Source of the DNA: Tritonibacter aquimaris | GTDB taxonomy: Bacteria > Pseudomonadota > Alphaproteobacteria > Rhodobacterales > Rhodobacteraceae | DNA length: 64,000 bases | Direction: 5' to 3' | Assembly (NCBI RefSeq): GCF_009617595.1 | Contig: NZ_WIXK01000003.1 | Location: 186,001 to 250,000, forward strand | In this document: positions 15,572 to 23,857 of the stretch, piece by piece | Layout: every line of letters begins with the position of its first letter | How positions within the stretch are numbered: position 1 is the first letter of the stretch | Translations under genes and position numbers: made by a program | Notes under the pieces: generated by a model | Told to the model about the DNA's origin: nothing | The model's input: only the letters and a program-made list of their open reading frames with translations | Database searches by the model: none

Positions 15572-16309
15572 ATGGCAATCACCACCACCAGTGCTGCATT
15601 TTGGAAAGGCTTCCGCGATGGCGCACCTTTCATGTTGGTTTCCGGCCCCTTTGGGTTGTTGTTTGGGGTGCTGGCCAGCGAGGCCGGGCTGGATGTGCTG
15701 ACCGCGTTTAGTTTTTCCATGGCGGTGTTTGCAGGCTCTGCCCAGTTCACCGCGCTGCAGTTGATGCAGGAACAGGCTCCAACCACAATCGTGTTGATTT
15801 CCGCCCTGGCGGTGAACCTGCGGGTGGCGATGTATTCCGCCTCTCTCACGCCGTATCTGGGAGAGGCCCCACTGTGGAAACGTGCCTTTGCGGCCTATTT
15901 CACCGTGGATCAATCCTATGCGCTGTCGATCGTGCAGTTTGAAACCGGAGAGCCGCTGAGCCTCAATCAACGACTGGCTTATTTCTTTGGCACCAACGGC
16001 TTGGTTGCACCCATGTGGATGCTGGCAACGGTTGTAGGTGCATTCCTCGGCAATCAGGTGCCCGCCAGCTGGGGGCTCGACTTTGTATTGCCTTTAGCGT
16101 TTCTGGCGATGATTGGGCCAATGCTGCGCACGCCTGCCCATGTGGTGGCTTGTTTCACCGCAATTGCCGTTTCCCTGCCTGCGTCTATGCTGCCCTATAA
16201 TCTTGGGCTGATTGTTGCGGGACTTGCTGGAATGATCGCGGGCGCGCAGGCTGAACTACATCTGCCGCCTGCAGATACCCCTCTAAACACAGAGGAGCGC
16301 AAAGCATGA
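15572..16309 (+). CDS. azlC: AzlC-family branched-chain amino acid exporter, large subunit
   Basis: The 245-residue integral membrane protein has the AzlC pattern: FWKGFRDGAPFMLVSGPFGLLFGV, FAGSAQFTALQLM and LRVAMYSASLTPYLG. AAGG lies seven bases before its ATG. With AzlD it forms a small-plus-large subunit exporter, shown for azaleucine and branched-chain amino acids in other bacteria; the substrate here is by analogy. Its stop overlaps the azlD start by four bases. Confidence 0.9.
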   Translation: MAITTTSAAFWKGFRDGAPFMLVSGPFGLLFGVLASEAGLDVLTAFSFSMAVFAGSAQFTALQLMQEQAPTTIVLISALAVNLRVAMYSASLTPYLGEAPLWKRAFAAYFTVDQSYALSIVQFETGEPLSLNQRLAYFFGTNGLVAPMWMLATVVGAFLGNQVPASWGLDFVLPLAFLAMIGPMLRTPAHVVACFTAIAVSLPASMLPYNLGLIVAGLAGMIAGAQAELHLPPADTPLNTEERKA

Positions 16310-16635
16310 GCATCGAGCCCACCATCCTCTGGACTGTGATCATTGGGCTGGCGCTTGGCAGTTTTGCGCTGCGCTTTGTTTTTATTGGCCTTATGGGCGG
16401 GCGCAGCATGCCCGACTGGCTGATGCGGCATCTGCGCTATACGGCGGTTGCAATCATCCCCGCACTAGTGGCCCCGCTTGTCGTTTGGCCCGCGCCTACC
16501 GGGGGCGAGCCAAGCGCGATCCACCTTGCGGTTGGATGCGCCACATTGGCGGTGGGGTATTTCACCAAAAACGTCTTTGCCGCGATGGGCACCGGTGCGG
16601 TGCTTTTGGTGGGCTATCTCAGCCTGTTCAGCTGA
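16306..16635 (+). CDS. azlD: AzlD-family branched-chain amino acid exporter, small subunit
   Basis: The 109-residue protein has four hydrophobic segments with the AzlD marks ALRFVFIGLMGG, MPDWLMRHLRYTAVAIIPALVAP and TKNVFAAMGTG. It is coupled to azlC by an ATGA overlap and ends three bases before the convergent lipoprotein gene, so there is no room for a separate terminator. Confidence 0.9.
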   Translation: MSIEPTILWTVIIGLALGSFALRFVFIGLMGGRSMPDWLMRHLRYTAVAIIPALVAPLVVWPAPTGGEPSAIHLAVGCATLAVGYFTKNVFAAMGTGAVLLVGYLSLFS

Positions 16636-16637
16636 GA

Positions 16638-17249
16638 CTAGCCGTTCAGCGCCTGATTGCTGGCGGCGATGCCTTTTTTCAGGTCTTCATCGTCGCCTTC
16701 ATAATAAAGCTCGCTTTGAACGGGGCCCAAATTTTCAAACTGCGCCGCAAGCTTTGTTGGGTAGAAGGTCACATTCACCGTTTCAAATCCGGGGATCTGC
16801 TGCAGAATGCGCGATGTGGAATTGGCGCAATAAACACCCGGCACACGACCGTTGTTTTTCACCAGCTGCAAAGCAAGTTCAGCCTGTTCTGCCGTAACCG
16901 CGAGCCGTTGGGTTTTTACGTGAAACGTGGTGCGTGCATGGGCGCTGCGATAGGCCTGAAACACCGCCGGGCGGATGCCATAAAGCACATCGTTATATTC
17001 CGGCACAATATCGGCATGAAATGAGCCCGCAGGATCAAAAATGACCCGCTCAGAACCGCTCACCATCAGGGCGGTATGGCCGCCTTTGCCGGTTCGGTTG
17101 TTGATCACGGTGATCAAAGTCAGCGCAGGCGCACCAGGATCTTGATAAGCCACCCGTTGCAGGGTGGCAAAATCAGCATTTGGCTGCTGCGGCGCAGCAC
17201 AGCCAGCGAGCGCCAGCATCAGCGCGCCCATCGTCAGCAGCTTTTTCAC
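16638..17249 (-). CDS. Uncharacterised lipoprotein
   Basis: The 203-residue product begins MKKLLTMGALMLALAGCAAPQ, a signal peptide with a lipobox (LAGC) that predicts a lipid-anchored protein. The mature part contains GKGGHTALMVSG near residue 60 and a VYCANSTSRILQQIPGF block near 145; the paired conserved His and Cys are reminiscent of cysteine-peptidase-like folds (NlpC/P60 or DUF4105-like), but this is only a resemblance. Homologous unnamed proteins are expected in related genomes. No operon partner is visible. Confidence 0.72.
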   Translation of the reverse strand: MKKLLTMGALMLALAGCAAPQQPNADFATLQRVAYQDPGAPALTLITVINNRTGKGGHTALMVSGSERVIFDPAGSFHADIVPEYNDVLYGIRPAVFQAYRSAHARTTFHVKTQRLAVTAEQAELALQLVKNNGRVPGVYCANSTSRILQQIPGFETVNVTFYPTKLAAQFENLGPVQSELYYEGDDEDLKKGIAASNQALNG

Positions 17250-17267
17250 CTGAAAGGCTCCGGTTGT

Positions 17268-17402
17268 TTAGACAGCAAATATCGCCAGAAACACCGTAAA
17301 TACCAACAATGCAATCGAGAACCGGGTCACAAAAGTGAGAAACTTTGCGTATGTCTCTTCCTGAACCGAGCTATCCATCGATCCGTGTTCATGCTCTGCC
17401 AT
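17268..17402 (-). CDS. aa3-type cytochrome c oxidase subunit IV family protein
   Basis: This 44-residue protein (MAEHEHGSMDSSVQEETYAK, then one membrane helix ending FLAIFAV) fits the bacterial aa3 subunit IV family: a short polar head with HGSMD, QE and one C-terminal helix. GAGGA lies seven bases before the ATG. It would sit at the edge of the aa3 oxidase in the inner membrane, where it is small and non-catalytic. No other oxidase gene is nearby. Confidence 0.8.
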   Translation of the reverse strand: MAEHEHGSMDSSVQEETYAKFLTFVTRFSIALLVFTVFLAIFAV

Positions 17403-17525
17403 AGTACTGTCCTCTTCCCTGGGTGTTGCTCAGTATTTATTACTGAACTTTCTGCCGCAATCTGTCATCACGACAAAAAGTCTCATATTTGGTGCAGCTT
17501 TGCAAAGGCTGTGTCGGTCTGTCAA

Positions 17526-17984
17526 TCAGGCTTGCGTCTCTTCAAGATCTTTAGCCAGACGGAAACCAATGCGATTTGCAGGTGCTTCTTTTTTTGCTTT
17601 GGTGGTGGCGCGCAACATCACGTTCAGCTGGGAGACATGCTGCACCAGCTGAGTGCGCGCGCCGCTGCCGTCGGTGCCGTAGAAGGTGATGATATCAGGG
17701 TCAAAATAGCCGATGCCTTCGATCCGCAGCACACCTGCATCACCGCCAACAAAGCCCATCGCGACCTCATGTTCCGCGTCCAGCTGTTTTTCAAAGTTCT
17801 GGATATACAGCACCAGACGTTCATAGGCCCAGCGCGAGGGGCTTTTGGTTTCTACCGGTTTTTGCAGGCTTTCTGGAACATTGGTCAAACCATTGCAGGC
17901 TTCTGGGTCAGAATGGACCTCATGAACACAGGGCAACACCGCCGATTCTGCCGCTTCTGCGCTGGTTGCTATCTTATTATCCAT
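17526..17984 (-). CDS. DUF6173-like uncharacterised protein
   Basis: The 152-residue soluble protein has a disordered, Pro/Glu-rich first 50 residues and a compact domain beginning SPSRWAYERLVLYIQNFEKQL, with GFVGGDAGVLRIEGIGYFDPDIITFYG and a HVSQLNVMLRATTKAK segment. This pattern corresponds to proteins I know as DUF6173, present in many Rhodobacterales; no function is established. Its start is 30 bases from the stop of the MBL gene on the same strand, so it may be the distal gene of that transcript. Confidence 0.7.
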   Translation of the reverse strand: MDNKIATSAEAAESAVLPCVHEVHSDPEACNGLTNVPESLQKPVETKSPSRWAYERLVLYIQNFEKQLDAEHEVAMGFVGGDAGVLRIEGIGYFDPDIITFYGTDGSGARTQLVQHVSQLNVMLRATTKAKKEAPANRIGFRLAKDLEETQA

Positions 17985-18013
17985 GGTCTTCCCCTTTGTG
18001 ACCGCGTCACCAC

Positions 18014-19060
18014 TTAGTCTTTACGTTGGTAAAGCCAGGCACCATCGTCGCGCGCCCAGCGCTCTACCGTGCCTTGATGGTAGAGGTGATTTACATGGGC
18101 AATGGATTCTACCAGTGCAAGCCCATATTCACCGGGCCCGATTGTGCGCTTAAACAGATAGGAAAAGCAATCCGCAGCGGTATGGGGTTCTTTCAGCGCC
18201 TCAAGCAGGCGATCAAGCGCGCTGTGATGATTATCAATCAGCTGGCGCATCCGAAGCGGCAGGCCCCGAAACGGAAGCTTGTGGCCCCCAAGCACCAGAT
18301 GATCGGGCCGCGCCAAAGTGGAAAGGCGTTCACAGGCTTCGATCCAGTCGCTCAGCGGGTCGGCCATCGGCTCAGTTGCGTAGACGCCGATATTGGGGCT
18401 GATCGAAGACAGGATCTGATCACCGCTCAGCACCAGATTGTCATCCCGGCTCCAGAATGTTGCGTGTTCGGGGGCGTGGCCATTGCCGATATGCACATCC
18501 CAGGTGCGCCCGCCCATCTGGATCTGATCATCCTGTTTGATCCGGGAGAACCCCAGCGGCATCGGGTATACGGTATCAGCGAAATTAAACGGCCGGTCCG
18601 AGGCGCGTGCGTCATAGATTGCCGGATCCATCCCGGCGCTGCGATAAAACGCAAGGGTTTCGCGGGGCCAGACTTCCTGTTCGTCAAGCGTCAGCATGCG
18701 CGAAAACAGCCAGGCGGTGCGCGTTGCCACCAGCTCGGCTCCGTGTTCAGACTGAAACCAACCTGCCAGCCCCACATGATCCGGGTGGTGATGGGTCAGC
18801 ACCACCCGGCCCACGGGTTTTCCACCCAAAACCGTGGCCATCAGTTTTTCCCACAAGGCGCGGGAGCGGCGGGAATTGATGCCTGTGTCGACAATGGTCC
18901 AACTGTCGCCTTCATCGAGCGCGTAGATATTGACGTGGTCGAGCTTCATCGGCAGCGGCAAGCGCAGCCAAAGCACACCTTCGGCGATTTCAATCGCTTC
19001 GCCTTCTGCAGGCGGGGTTTCAAAGGGAAACTTGAGCATGCTGTCAGAGGGCGCAGACAT
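18014..19060 (-). CDS. MBL-fold metallohydrolase
   Basis: The 348-residue protein has the metallo-beta-lactamase zinc motif THHHPDHVGL near residue 116, preceded by DSWTIVDTGINS and followed by GNGHAPEHATFWS and LSGDQILSSISPNIG. A C-terminal winged-helix extension follows the beta-lactamase domain, as in the LACTB2-like branch. Substrate unknown; a thioesterase-like hydrolase is plausible given its partner. Its ATG shares one base with the TGA of the acyl-CoA dehydrogenase gene (TGATG), so the two are tightly coupled. MLKFPFE at 19039 is an alternative start. Confidence 0.85.
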   Translation of the reverse strand: MSAPSDSMLKFPFETPPAEGEAIEIAEGVLWLRLPLPMKLDHVNIYALDEGDSWTIVDTGINSRRSRALWEKLMATVLGGKPVGRVVLTHHHPDHVGLAGWFQSEHGAELVATRTAWLFSRMLTLDEQEVWPRETLAFYRSAGMDPAIYDARASDRPFNFADTVYPMPLGFSRIKQDDQIQMGGRTWDVHIGNGHAPEHATFWSRDDNLVLSGDQILSSISPNIGVYATEPMADPLSDWIEACERLSTLARPDHLVLGGHKLPFRGLPLRMRQLIDNHHSALDRLLEALKEPHTAADCFSYLFKRTIGPGEYGLALVESIAHVNHLYHQGTVERWARDDGAWLYQRKD

Positions 19061-20760
19061 CAGTTTGCCAATTCATCAATGCTGAGCGCAAAGACGTTTT
19101 CGCTGCCAGCTGTCGCCGCGGCCAGATGGGCGGCATATTGCGGCAACATCCGCGTCATGTAGAAACGGGCAAGCTTTTCACGTGGACCACCCGGATCAGC
19201 CTGCGCAGCCTTAAGGTGGTAATACCCCCCAAGCACGCGGGCAAAGGCGCGCAGGAAATCAAGGCTTCCGGCAAAGCGTTCCCCCATATCCTGTGACACC
19301 ATCCAATCGGTTGCATCGCGCAGCGCTTCGCATGCACTCCAGAGCGCGTCTGTCATATTGGGATTGCGCGCGCGGGAGTGTTCGGCGAATTTTTCGATCT
19401 CATCCATCAGACGGCCTGCCATTTCGCCGCCATCCATCATTTTGCGGCCCACCAGATCCATCGACTGGATCCCATTGGTGCCCTCATAGATCGCGGTGAC
19501 ACGCACGTCACGGTAATATTGTGCCGCGCCGCTTTCCTCGATGAAGCCCATGCCGCCGTGCACCTGCACACCGGTTTCGGCCACCCGCATGCCAACCTCG
19601 GTCCCAAAGACCTTGGTGATCGGGGTGTAGAATGCGGCGCGGGTTTTCCAATCCGCATCACCGGTGGCCTGCGCCATATCCAGCGCATGGGCATTGGCCA
19701 GCATGATCGCACGCGAGGCAAAGAGGTCCGCTTTCATCTCCATCAGCATGCGGCGCACATCGGCGTGATCCACAATGGTGCCCGAAGGGGTACGGCCCTG
19801 TTTGCGCTCAAGCGCGTAGTTCAGCGCGTGTTGATAGGCCCCTTCGGCAGCGCCAATCCCCTGCCCGCCCACACCAAGGCGTGCGTTGTTCATCATGGTG
19901 AACATCGCCGCCATGCCACCGTGTTCCTTGCCCACAAGCCAGCCAGTTGCGCCCTCATATTGCATCACACAGGTGGGGGAGCCATGCAGGCCCATCTTAT
20001 GTTCCAGGCTCACCACTTTCAGATCATTGGCGCGGCCAAGGTTGCCATCTTCATCCGGGATGTATTTCGGCACCACAAAGAGCGAAATCCCCTTGGTTCC
20101 GGGCACCCCATCCGGCAGGCGTGCCAGCACCAGATGCACCACATTGCCGCCAAAATCATTATCCCCCCATGAGATAAAGATCTTTTGCCCGGAGATCGCA
20201 TATGTGCCATCACCGTTGTCTTCGGCTTTGGAGGTCAGCGCGCCCACATCTGATCCGGCCTGCGGCTCGGTCAGGTTCATGGTGCCGGTCCATTCACCGG
20301 AAATCAGTTTTGGCAGATACAGCGCTTTGAGCGCGTCTGAAGCATGGGCTTCCAGCGCTTCGATCTGGCCCTGGCTCATCAATGGTGCGAGCTGCAGCGA
20401 CAGGCAGGCCCCCGCCATCATCTCATTTACAGCCGTTGCCACTGTCAGCGGCAAGCCCATGCCGCCATGTTCCGGCGCAGCGTTCATGCCGACCCAGCCG
20501 CCCTCTGCAATGGCTTTGAACCCATCAGCAAATCCGGGCGACGTGCGCACCACGCCGTTTTCAAGCCGCGCGCCTTCCAGATCGCTGCCCCGTTGCAACG
20601 GCGCCATCACATCATCACACAGCCGTCCGGCCTCGCCCAGGATCGCGCTTACCAGATCTGGGGTCGCTTCACCGAAGCGCTCTGTCTCGCTGATCTGGTC
20701 AAACCCGATGATGGATTTCAGGATGAATTCATACTCAGCCGTGGCGGCACGAAAAGTCAT
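19060..20760 (-). CDS. Acyl-CoA dehydrogenase, DmdC-like long form
   Basis: From ATG 20760 (GGAAGGGA eight bases upstream) the product is 566 residues, longer than standard acyl-CoA dehydrogenases and like the group containing DmdC (3-methylmercaptopropionyl-CoA dehydrogenase). Visible signatures are MNLTEPQAGSDVGAL, QKIFISWGDND, QVHGGMGFIEESGAAQYYRD and AIYEGTNGIQ with the likely catalytic Glu. FAD would pass electrons to ETF and on to ETF-QO. It is coupled to an MBL hydrolase. Whether it acts on a DMSP-derived thioester or another acyl-CoA cannot be decided from sequence alone. Confidence 0.88.
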   Translation of the reverse strand: MTFRAATAEYEFILKSIIGFDQISETERFGEATPDLVSAILGEAGRLCDDVMAPLQRGSDLEGARLENGVVRTSPGFADGFKAIAEGGWVGMNAAPEHGGMGLPLTVATAVNEMMAGACLSLQLAPLMSQGQIEALEAHASDALKALYLPKLISGEWTGTMNLTEPQAGSDVGALTSKAEDNGDGTYAISGQKIFISWGDNDFGGNVVHLVLARLPDGVPGTKGISLFVVPKYIPDEDGNLGRANDLKVVSLEHKMGLHGSPTCVMQYEGATGWLVGKEHGGMAAMFTMMNNARLGVGGQGIGAAEGAYQHALNYALERKQGRTPSGTIVDHADVRRMLMEMKADLFASRAIMLANAHALDMAQATGDADWKTRAAFYTPITKVFGTEVGMRVAETGVQVHGGMGFIEESGAAQYYRDVRVTAIYEGTNGIQSMDLVGRKMMDGGEMAGRLMDEIEKFAEHSRARNPNMTDALWSACEALRDATDWMVSQDMGERFAGSLDFLRAFARVLGGYYHLKAAQADPGGPREKLARFYMTRMLPQYAAHLAAATAGSENVFALSIDELAN

Positions 20761-20912
20761 GGCGTCCCTTCCTCTGGTCGTTACAAATAGGCGTGTAATG
20801 GATATGGGTTGTGGGTACTTGGCTTGGCGGTCACAAGGCGGTAAGACACCACCTTGGCTCTCTTTCCTAGCCAAGCCCATTTTTTGTTCAACCCAAACGC
20901 CGCGTCACAGTT

Positions 20913-21863
20913 ATGAGCCAGACCTGCACTCTGAGACTGAATTCCAGCCCTGCTGATCTTGATCAGGCAGCCGCGTTGTTGCGGGCTGGCGCGCTGGTCG
21001 CCTTTCCCACCGAGACGGTCTATGGCCTTGGCGGAGATGCGCGCCAAGGTGAGGCCGTTGCGGCAATTTATACCGCCAAAGGACGCCCCAGTTTCAACCC
21101 GCTGATTGCCCATGTCGCAGATATTGAGACCGCGCAGAAATTGGTGGAATGGTCTGATATTGCAGAGAAACTGGCGCGTGCGTTTTGGCCAGGGCCGCTC
21201 ACCATGGTTTTGCCACTGCGCGCGGGGCATGGCGTATCCGGGCTGGTGACGGCGGGTCTTTCCACATTGGCCGTGCGGGTTCCGGCACATCCCACAGCAC
21301 AGCAGTTGTTGCACCGCGTTGGTGGCCCGGTGGCCGCACCTTCGGCGAACCCATCAGGGCGCATCAGCCCCACCACAGCGGAACACGTGATGGCCGGGCT
21401 AAAGGGGCGCATTGCCGCGGTGGTGGATGATGGTGCCTGCGGTGTTGGGGTGGAATCCACCATTGTCGGCATCGACGCAGATCAGGTGGTTCTGCTGCGT
21501 CCCGGTGGGCTGGCGGTGGAAGAGATTGAAACGCTGCTCGGGCAGCCGATACTGACCCGCGATGCCAAAGCAAAACTTACTGCGCCGGGGCAGATGCTAT
21601 CGCATTATGCGCCCAATGCTTCGGTCAGGCTCAATGCTGAAACCGCCAAGGATGGCGAATTGTTTCTGGGTTTTGGCGCCTATGACGGGGATCTGAACCT
21701 TTCCCCAAATGGCGACCTTGCTGAGGCAGCGGCCAATCTATTTGACTATCTGCACCAGTTGGATGCACGGCATCTGCCAATCGCAGTTGCGCCAATTCCT
21801 GAACTGGGTCTGGGGCTTGCGATCAACGACCGGCTGCGCCGCGCCGCCGCGCCACGGGACTAA
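20913..21863 (+). CDS. L-threonylcarbamoyladenylate synthase, Sua5 type
   Basis: The 316-residue protein joins a YrdC domain (LVAFPTETVYGLGGDA, YTAKGRPSFNPLIAHV, FWPGPLTMVLP, SANPSGRISPTTAEHV) to the C-terminal Sua5 domain (APGQMLSHYAPNASVRL onward). It makes threonylcarbamoyl-AMP for the t6A37 modification of ANN-decoding tRNAs. It is divergent from the acyl-CoA dehydrogenase and its stop lies three bases from that of the convergent yqgE-like gene. Confidence 0.94.
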   Translation: MSQTCTLRLNSSPADLDQAAALLRAGALVAFPTETVYGLGGDARQGEAVAAIYTAKGRPSFNPLIAHVADIETAQKLVEWSDIAEKLARAFWPGPLTMVLPLRAGHGVSGLVTAGLSTLAVRVPAHPTAQQLLHRVGGPVAAPSANPSGRISPTTAEHVMAGLKGRIAAVVDDGACGVGVESTIVGIDADQVVLLRPGGLAVEEIETLLGQPILTRDAKAKLTAPGQMLSHYAPNASVRLNAETAKDGELFLGFGAYDGDLNLSPNGDLAEAAANLFDYLHQLDARHLPIAVAPIPELGLGLAINDRLRRAAAPRD

Positions 21864-21866
21864 AAA

Positions 21867-22424
21867 TCAGGCGTGGCCCGCGCTGGCCGAAAGCACAATC
21901 GGATCAATCCCCATGGTTTTCAGTGCCGCCATCCATTTTTCACCGTTCACCTGCTCAAACACCAATTCTGCGCTGGTTTCGGCGGTCAGCCAGCCATTGG
22001 CGGCGATCTCTTCCTCAAGCTGGCCAGGCCCCCAGCCCGCATAGCCCAACAAAACGATGAATTTTTCAGGTCCGGTGCCAGCGGCCACATCTTCGAGCAC
22101 GTCCAAGGTTGCGGTCATCGCAAAACCATCAACCACCTGGAGCGAATTGACCCGCGATTCATATTCATCTGTGTGCAAAACAAAGCCGCGCTGGGTTTCA
22201 ACCGGGCCCCCAAATTGCACCGCCACATTGGCGTTGGGCGCATCATTGATGTTGATTTCCAGCTGTTCCAGAATATCGCGCAGCGACACGCCGGTGGCTG
22301 ATTTGTTGATGATCAGCCCCATCGCCCCTTCATCGCTGTGGGAACACAGAAAGATCAGCGTATGTTCAAACCGGGGATCCCCAATGCCGGGCATTGCAAT
22401 CAGGAGTTTTCCGGTCAAATTCAT
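21867..22424 (-). CDS. YqgE/AlgH-family protein
   Basis: From ATG 22424 the product has 185 residues: MNLTGKLLIAMPGIGDPRFEHTLIFLCSHSDEGAMGLIINK, then VQFGGPVETQRGFVLHT and a C-terminal LGYAGWGPGQLEEEIAANGWL. These are the hallmarks of YqgE/AlgH (UPF0301). The biochemical role is unsettled. The frame runs 22 codons further upstream, but the family starts at this Met and AAGGGAAA lies just before it. Confidence 0.93.
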   Translation of the reverse strand: MNLTGKLLIAMPGIGDPRFEHTLIFLCSHSDEGAMGLIINKSATGVSLRDILEQLEININDAPNANVAVQFGGPVETQRGFVLHTDEYESRVNSLQVVDGFAMTATLDVLEDVAAGTGPEKFIVLLGYAGWGPGQLEEEIAANGWLTAETSAELVFEQVNGEKWMAALKTMGIDPIVLSASAGHA

Positions 22425-22583
22425 AGGCGTTTCCCTTTCCCATCTCGGGGGCTTCTCCCCCACCATGCCCCTAGCCCCACAAACACGCAAGGGCTGACAC
22501 GTCTATCAACTTCGCGCGATAGCTGTGTCAAAATGGCAAAATCGAGCTTGGAATTTGAGCCTGTTGCACGCATGTAAATATGC

Positions 22584-23402
22584 ATGACCCAAGTTGTTGC
22601 AAAACTCAGCCTTGCCGCCGCCTGTACAGCGGCCCTTTTCAGCGCCCCAGCTGTGGCACAAAATCTGCCAGATAATCTGGTGGAAATCGAAGTGCTGGAC
22701 GGTGGCAAAACCCGGCATGGCAATGTGATTGGCGCGCTGCGGGTCACGCTGTCTGATGGTTGGAAGACCTATTGGCGCTCTCCGGGCGATGCGGGCATCC
22801 CCCCGACATTTTCGTGGAAAGGGTCGCAGAATGTGGCTGATGTGCAAATCAGCTGGCCCGCACCTGAGGTGTTTTTAACCTCGGGCCTGCGCACGCTGGG
22901 CTACGAACAACAGATGGTGCTCCCGGTAGAAATCACACCTGCCCGCCCCGGCAAACCGATACGGCTGAAGGGGCGTGTGGGTATTGGCGTGTGCAAAGAG
23001 GTCTGTGTCCCCTCAGAGCTGCGCTTTGATCACGCGATGAACGCGAACGCAAAGCGTAACCCAACAATTGCGGCCGCACTGGCCAGCCGCCCCTACACCG
23101 CCCGCGAGGCAGGGGTGAAATCCGCAACCTGCAGATTGTCGCCCACCCAATATGGCATGAAGATCGAAGCGCGGATCACCATGCCATCGGCAGGTGGCAC
23201 CGAAATAGCTGTCATTGAATCCGGCTCACCTTATTTGCAGGCAAGCGACACAACCGCGCGCCGCACTGGCAACACATTGGTGGCCGAAAGTGAGTTCTTC
23301 AGCCTGAACGACGGGCTCATTTCTATTGACCGCTCTGCCGTGCGCATTACCGTGCTGGGTCAAAGCCATGCAGTTGACATTCAAGGATGTAGCACCGGAT
23401 GA
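22584..23402 (+). CDS. Periplasmic DsbD N-terminal-domain-like protein
   Basis: The 272-residue product has a signal peptide (LSLAAACTAALFSAPAVAQ, cleavage near 26) and a beta-rich domain resembling the alpha domain of DsbD: TLSDGWKTYWRSPGDAGIPPTF, LGYEQQMVLPVEIT and the VCKEVCVPSEL segment with the cysteine pair C137 and C141. No membrane or thioredoxin domain follows, so it is a free periplasmic module, perhaps a thiol-disulfide partner. It is translationally coupled to the NUDIX gene by an ATGA overlap. Confidence 0.82.
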   Translation: MTQVVAKLSLAAACTAALFSAPAVAQNLPDNLVEIEVLDGGKTRHGNVIGALRVTLSDGWKTYWRSPGDAGIPPTFSWKGSQNVADVQISWPAPEVFLTSGLRTLGYEQQMVLPVEITPARPGKPIRLKGRVGIGVCKEVCVPSELRFDHAMNANAKRNPTIAAALASRPYTAREAGVKSATCRLSPTQYGMKIEARITMPSAGGTEIAVIESGSPYLQASDTTARRTGNTLVAESEFFSLNDGLISIDRSAVRITVLGQSHAVDIQGCSTG

Positions 23403-23854
23403 TCCAGCCCACCCGCCCTGTTTTGGGTGCAATAGCCGTGGTCTGCGAAGAGCGTGACGGCGCGCCACATGTGATTTTGGTGCAGCGTGCCAAAGATCCC
23501 AACCGCGGCTATTGGGGCTTTCCCGGTGGACATGTGGAGCTTGGCGAAACGCTGAGCGACGCGGCAGTGCGCGAACTGTGCGAAGAAACCGGCGTTGTTG
23601 CCGCCCCGATCGAGACCCTGCGTCTGCTGGATGTGATCGACCGCAATAGCGATCAGACCATAGGCTCACACTATGTGTTGGGCGTTATCATCTGTCGTTT
23701 TATCTCGGGGGAAGTGGTGGCGCAGGATGATGCAGCGGATGCGCGCTGGTTTTCGGTCGAAGAGCTGCAGAAAAGCACGCTACCGCTGCTTGCGCAGGTG
23801 GCCGAAGTGGCCGAGGAAGCCGCGCTCAAACTGGTTCAGCCGCGCGTGGACTAA
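23399..23854 (+). CDS. NUDIX hydrolase
   Basis: The 151-residue protein carries a complete Nudix box beginning GGHVELGETLSDAAVREL and ending CEETGV. Flanking segments (VLGAIAVVCEERDGAPHVILVQR, DAADARWFSVEEL) resemble ADP-ribose or nucleotide-sugar pyrophosphatases more than MutT, but the substrate cannot be fixed. It overlaps the DsbD-like gene by four bases and converges on the RND gene with only three bases between stops. Confidence 0.9.
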   Translation: MIQPTRPVLGAIAVVCEERDGAPHVILVQRAKDPNRGYWGFPGGHVELGETLSDAAVRELCEETGVVAAPIETLRLLDVIDRNSDQTIGSHYVLGVIICRFISGEVVAQDDAADARWFSVEELQKSTLPLLAQVAEVAEEAALKLVQPRVD

Positions 23855-23857
23855 ATG

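Noticed and set aside
18026-19162. 378-codon plus-strand frame
   Set aside because: It is the antisense shadow of the MBL hydrolase gene. Long shadow frames are common in high-GC coding DNA, and its translation shows no motif.
19886-20956. 356-codon plus-strand frame
   Set aside because: Antisense shadow of the acyl-CoA dehydrogenase, running into the Sua5 start. There is no ribosome-binding site and no recognisable domain.
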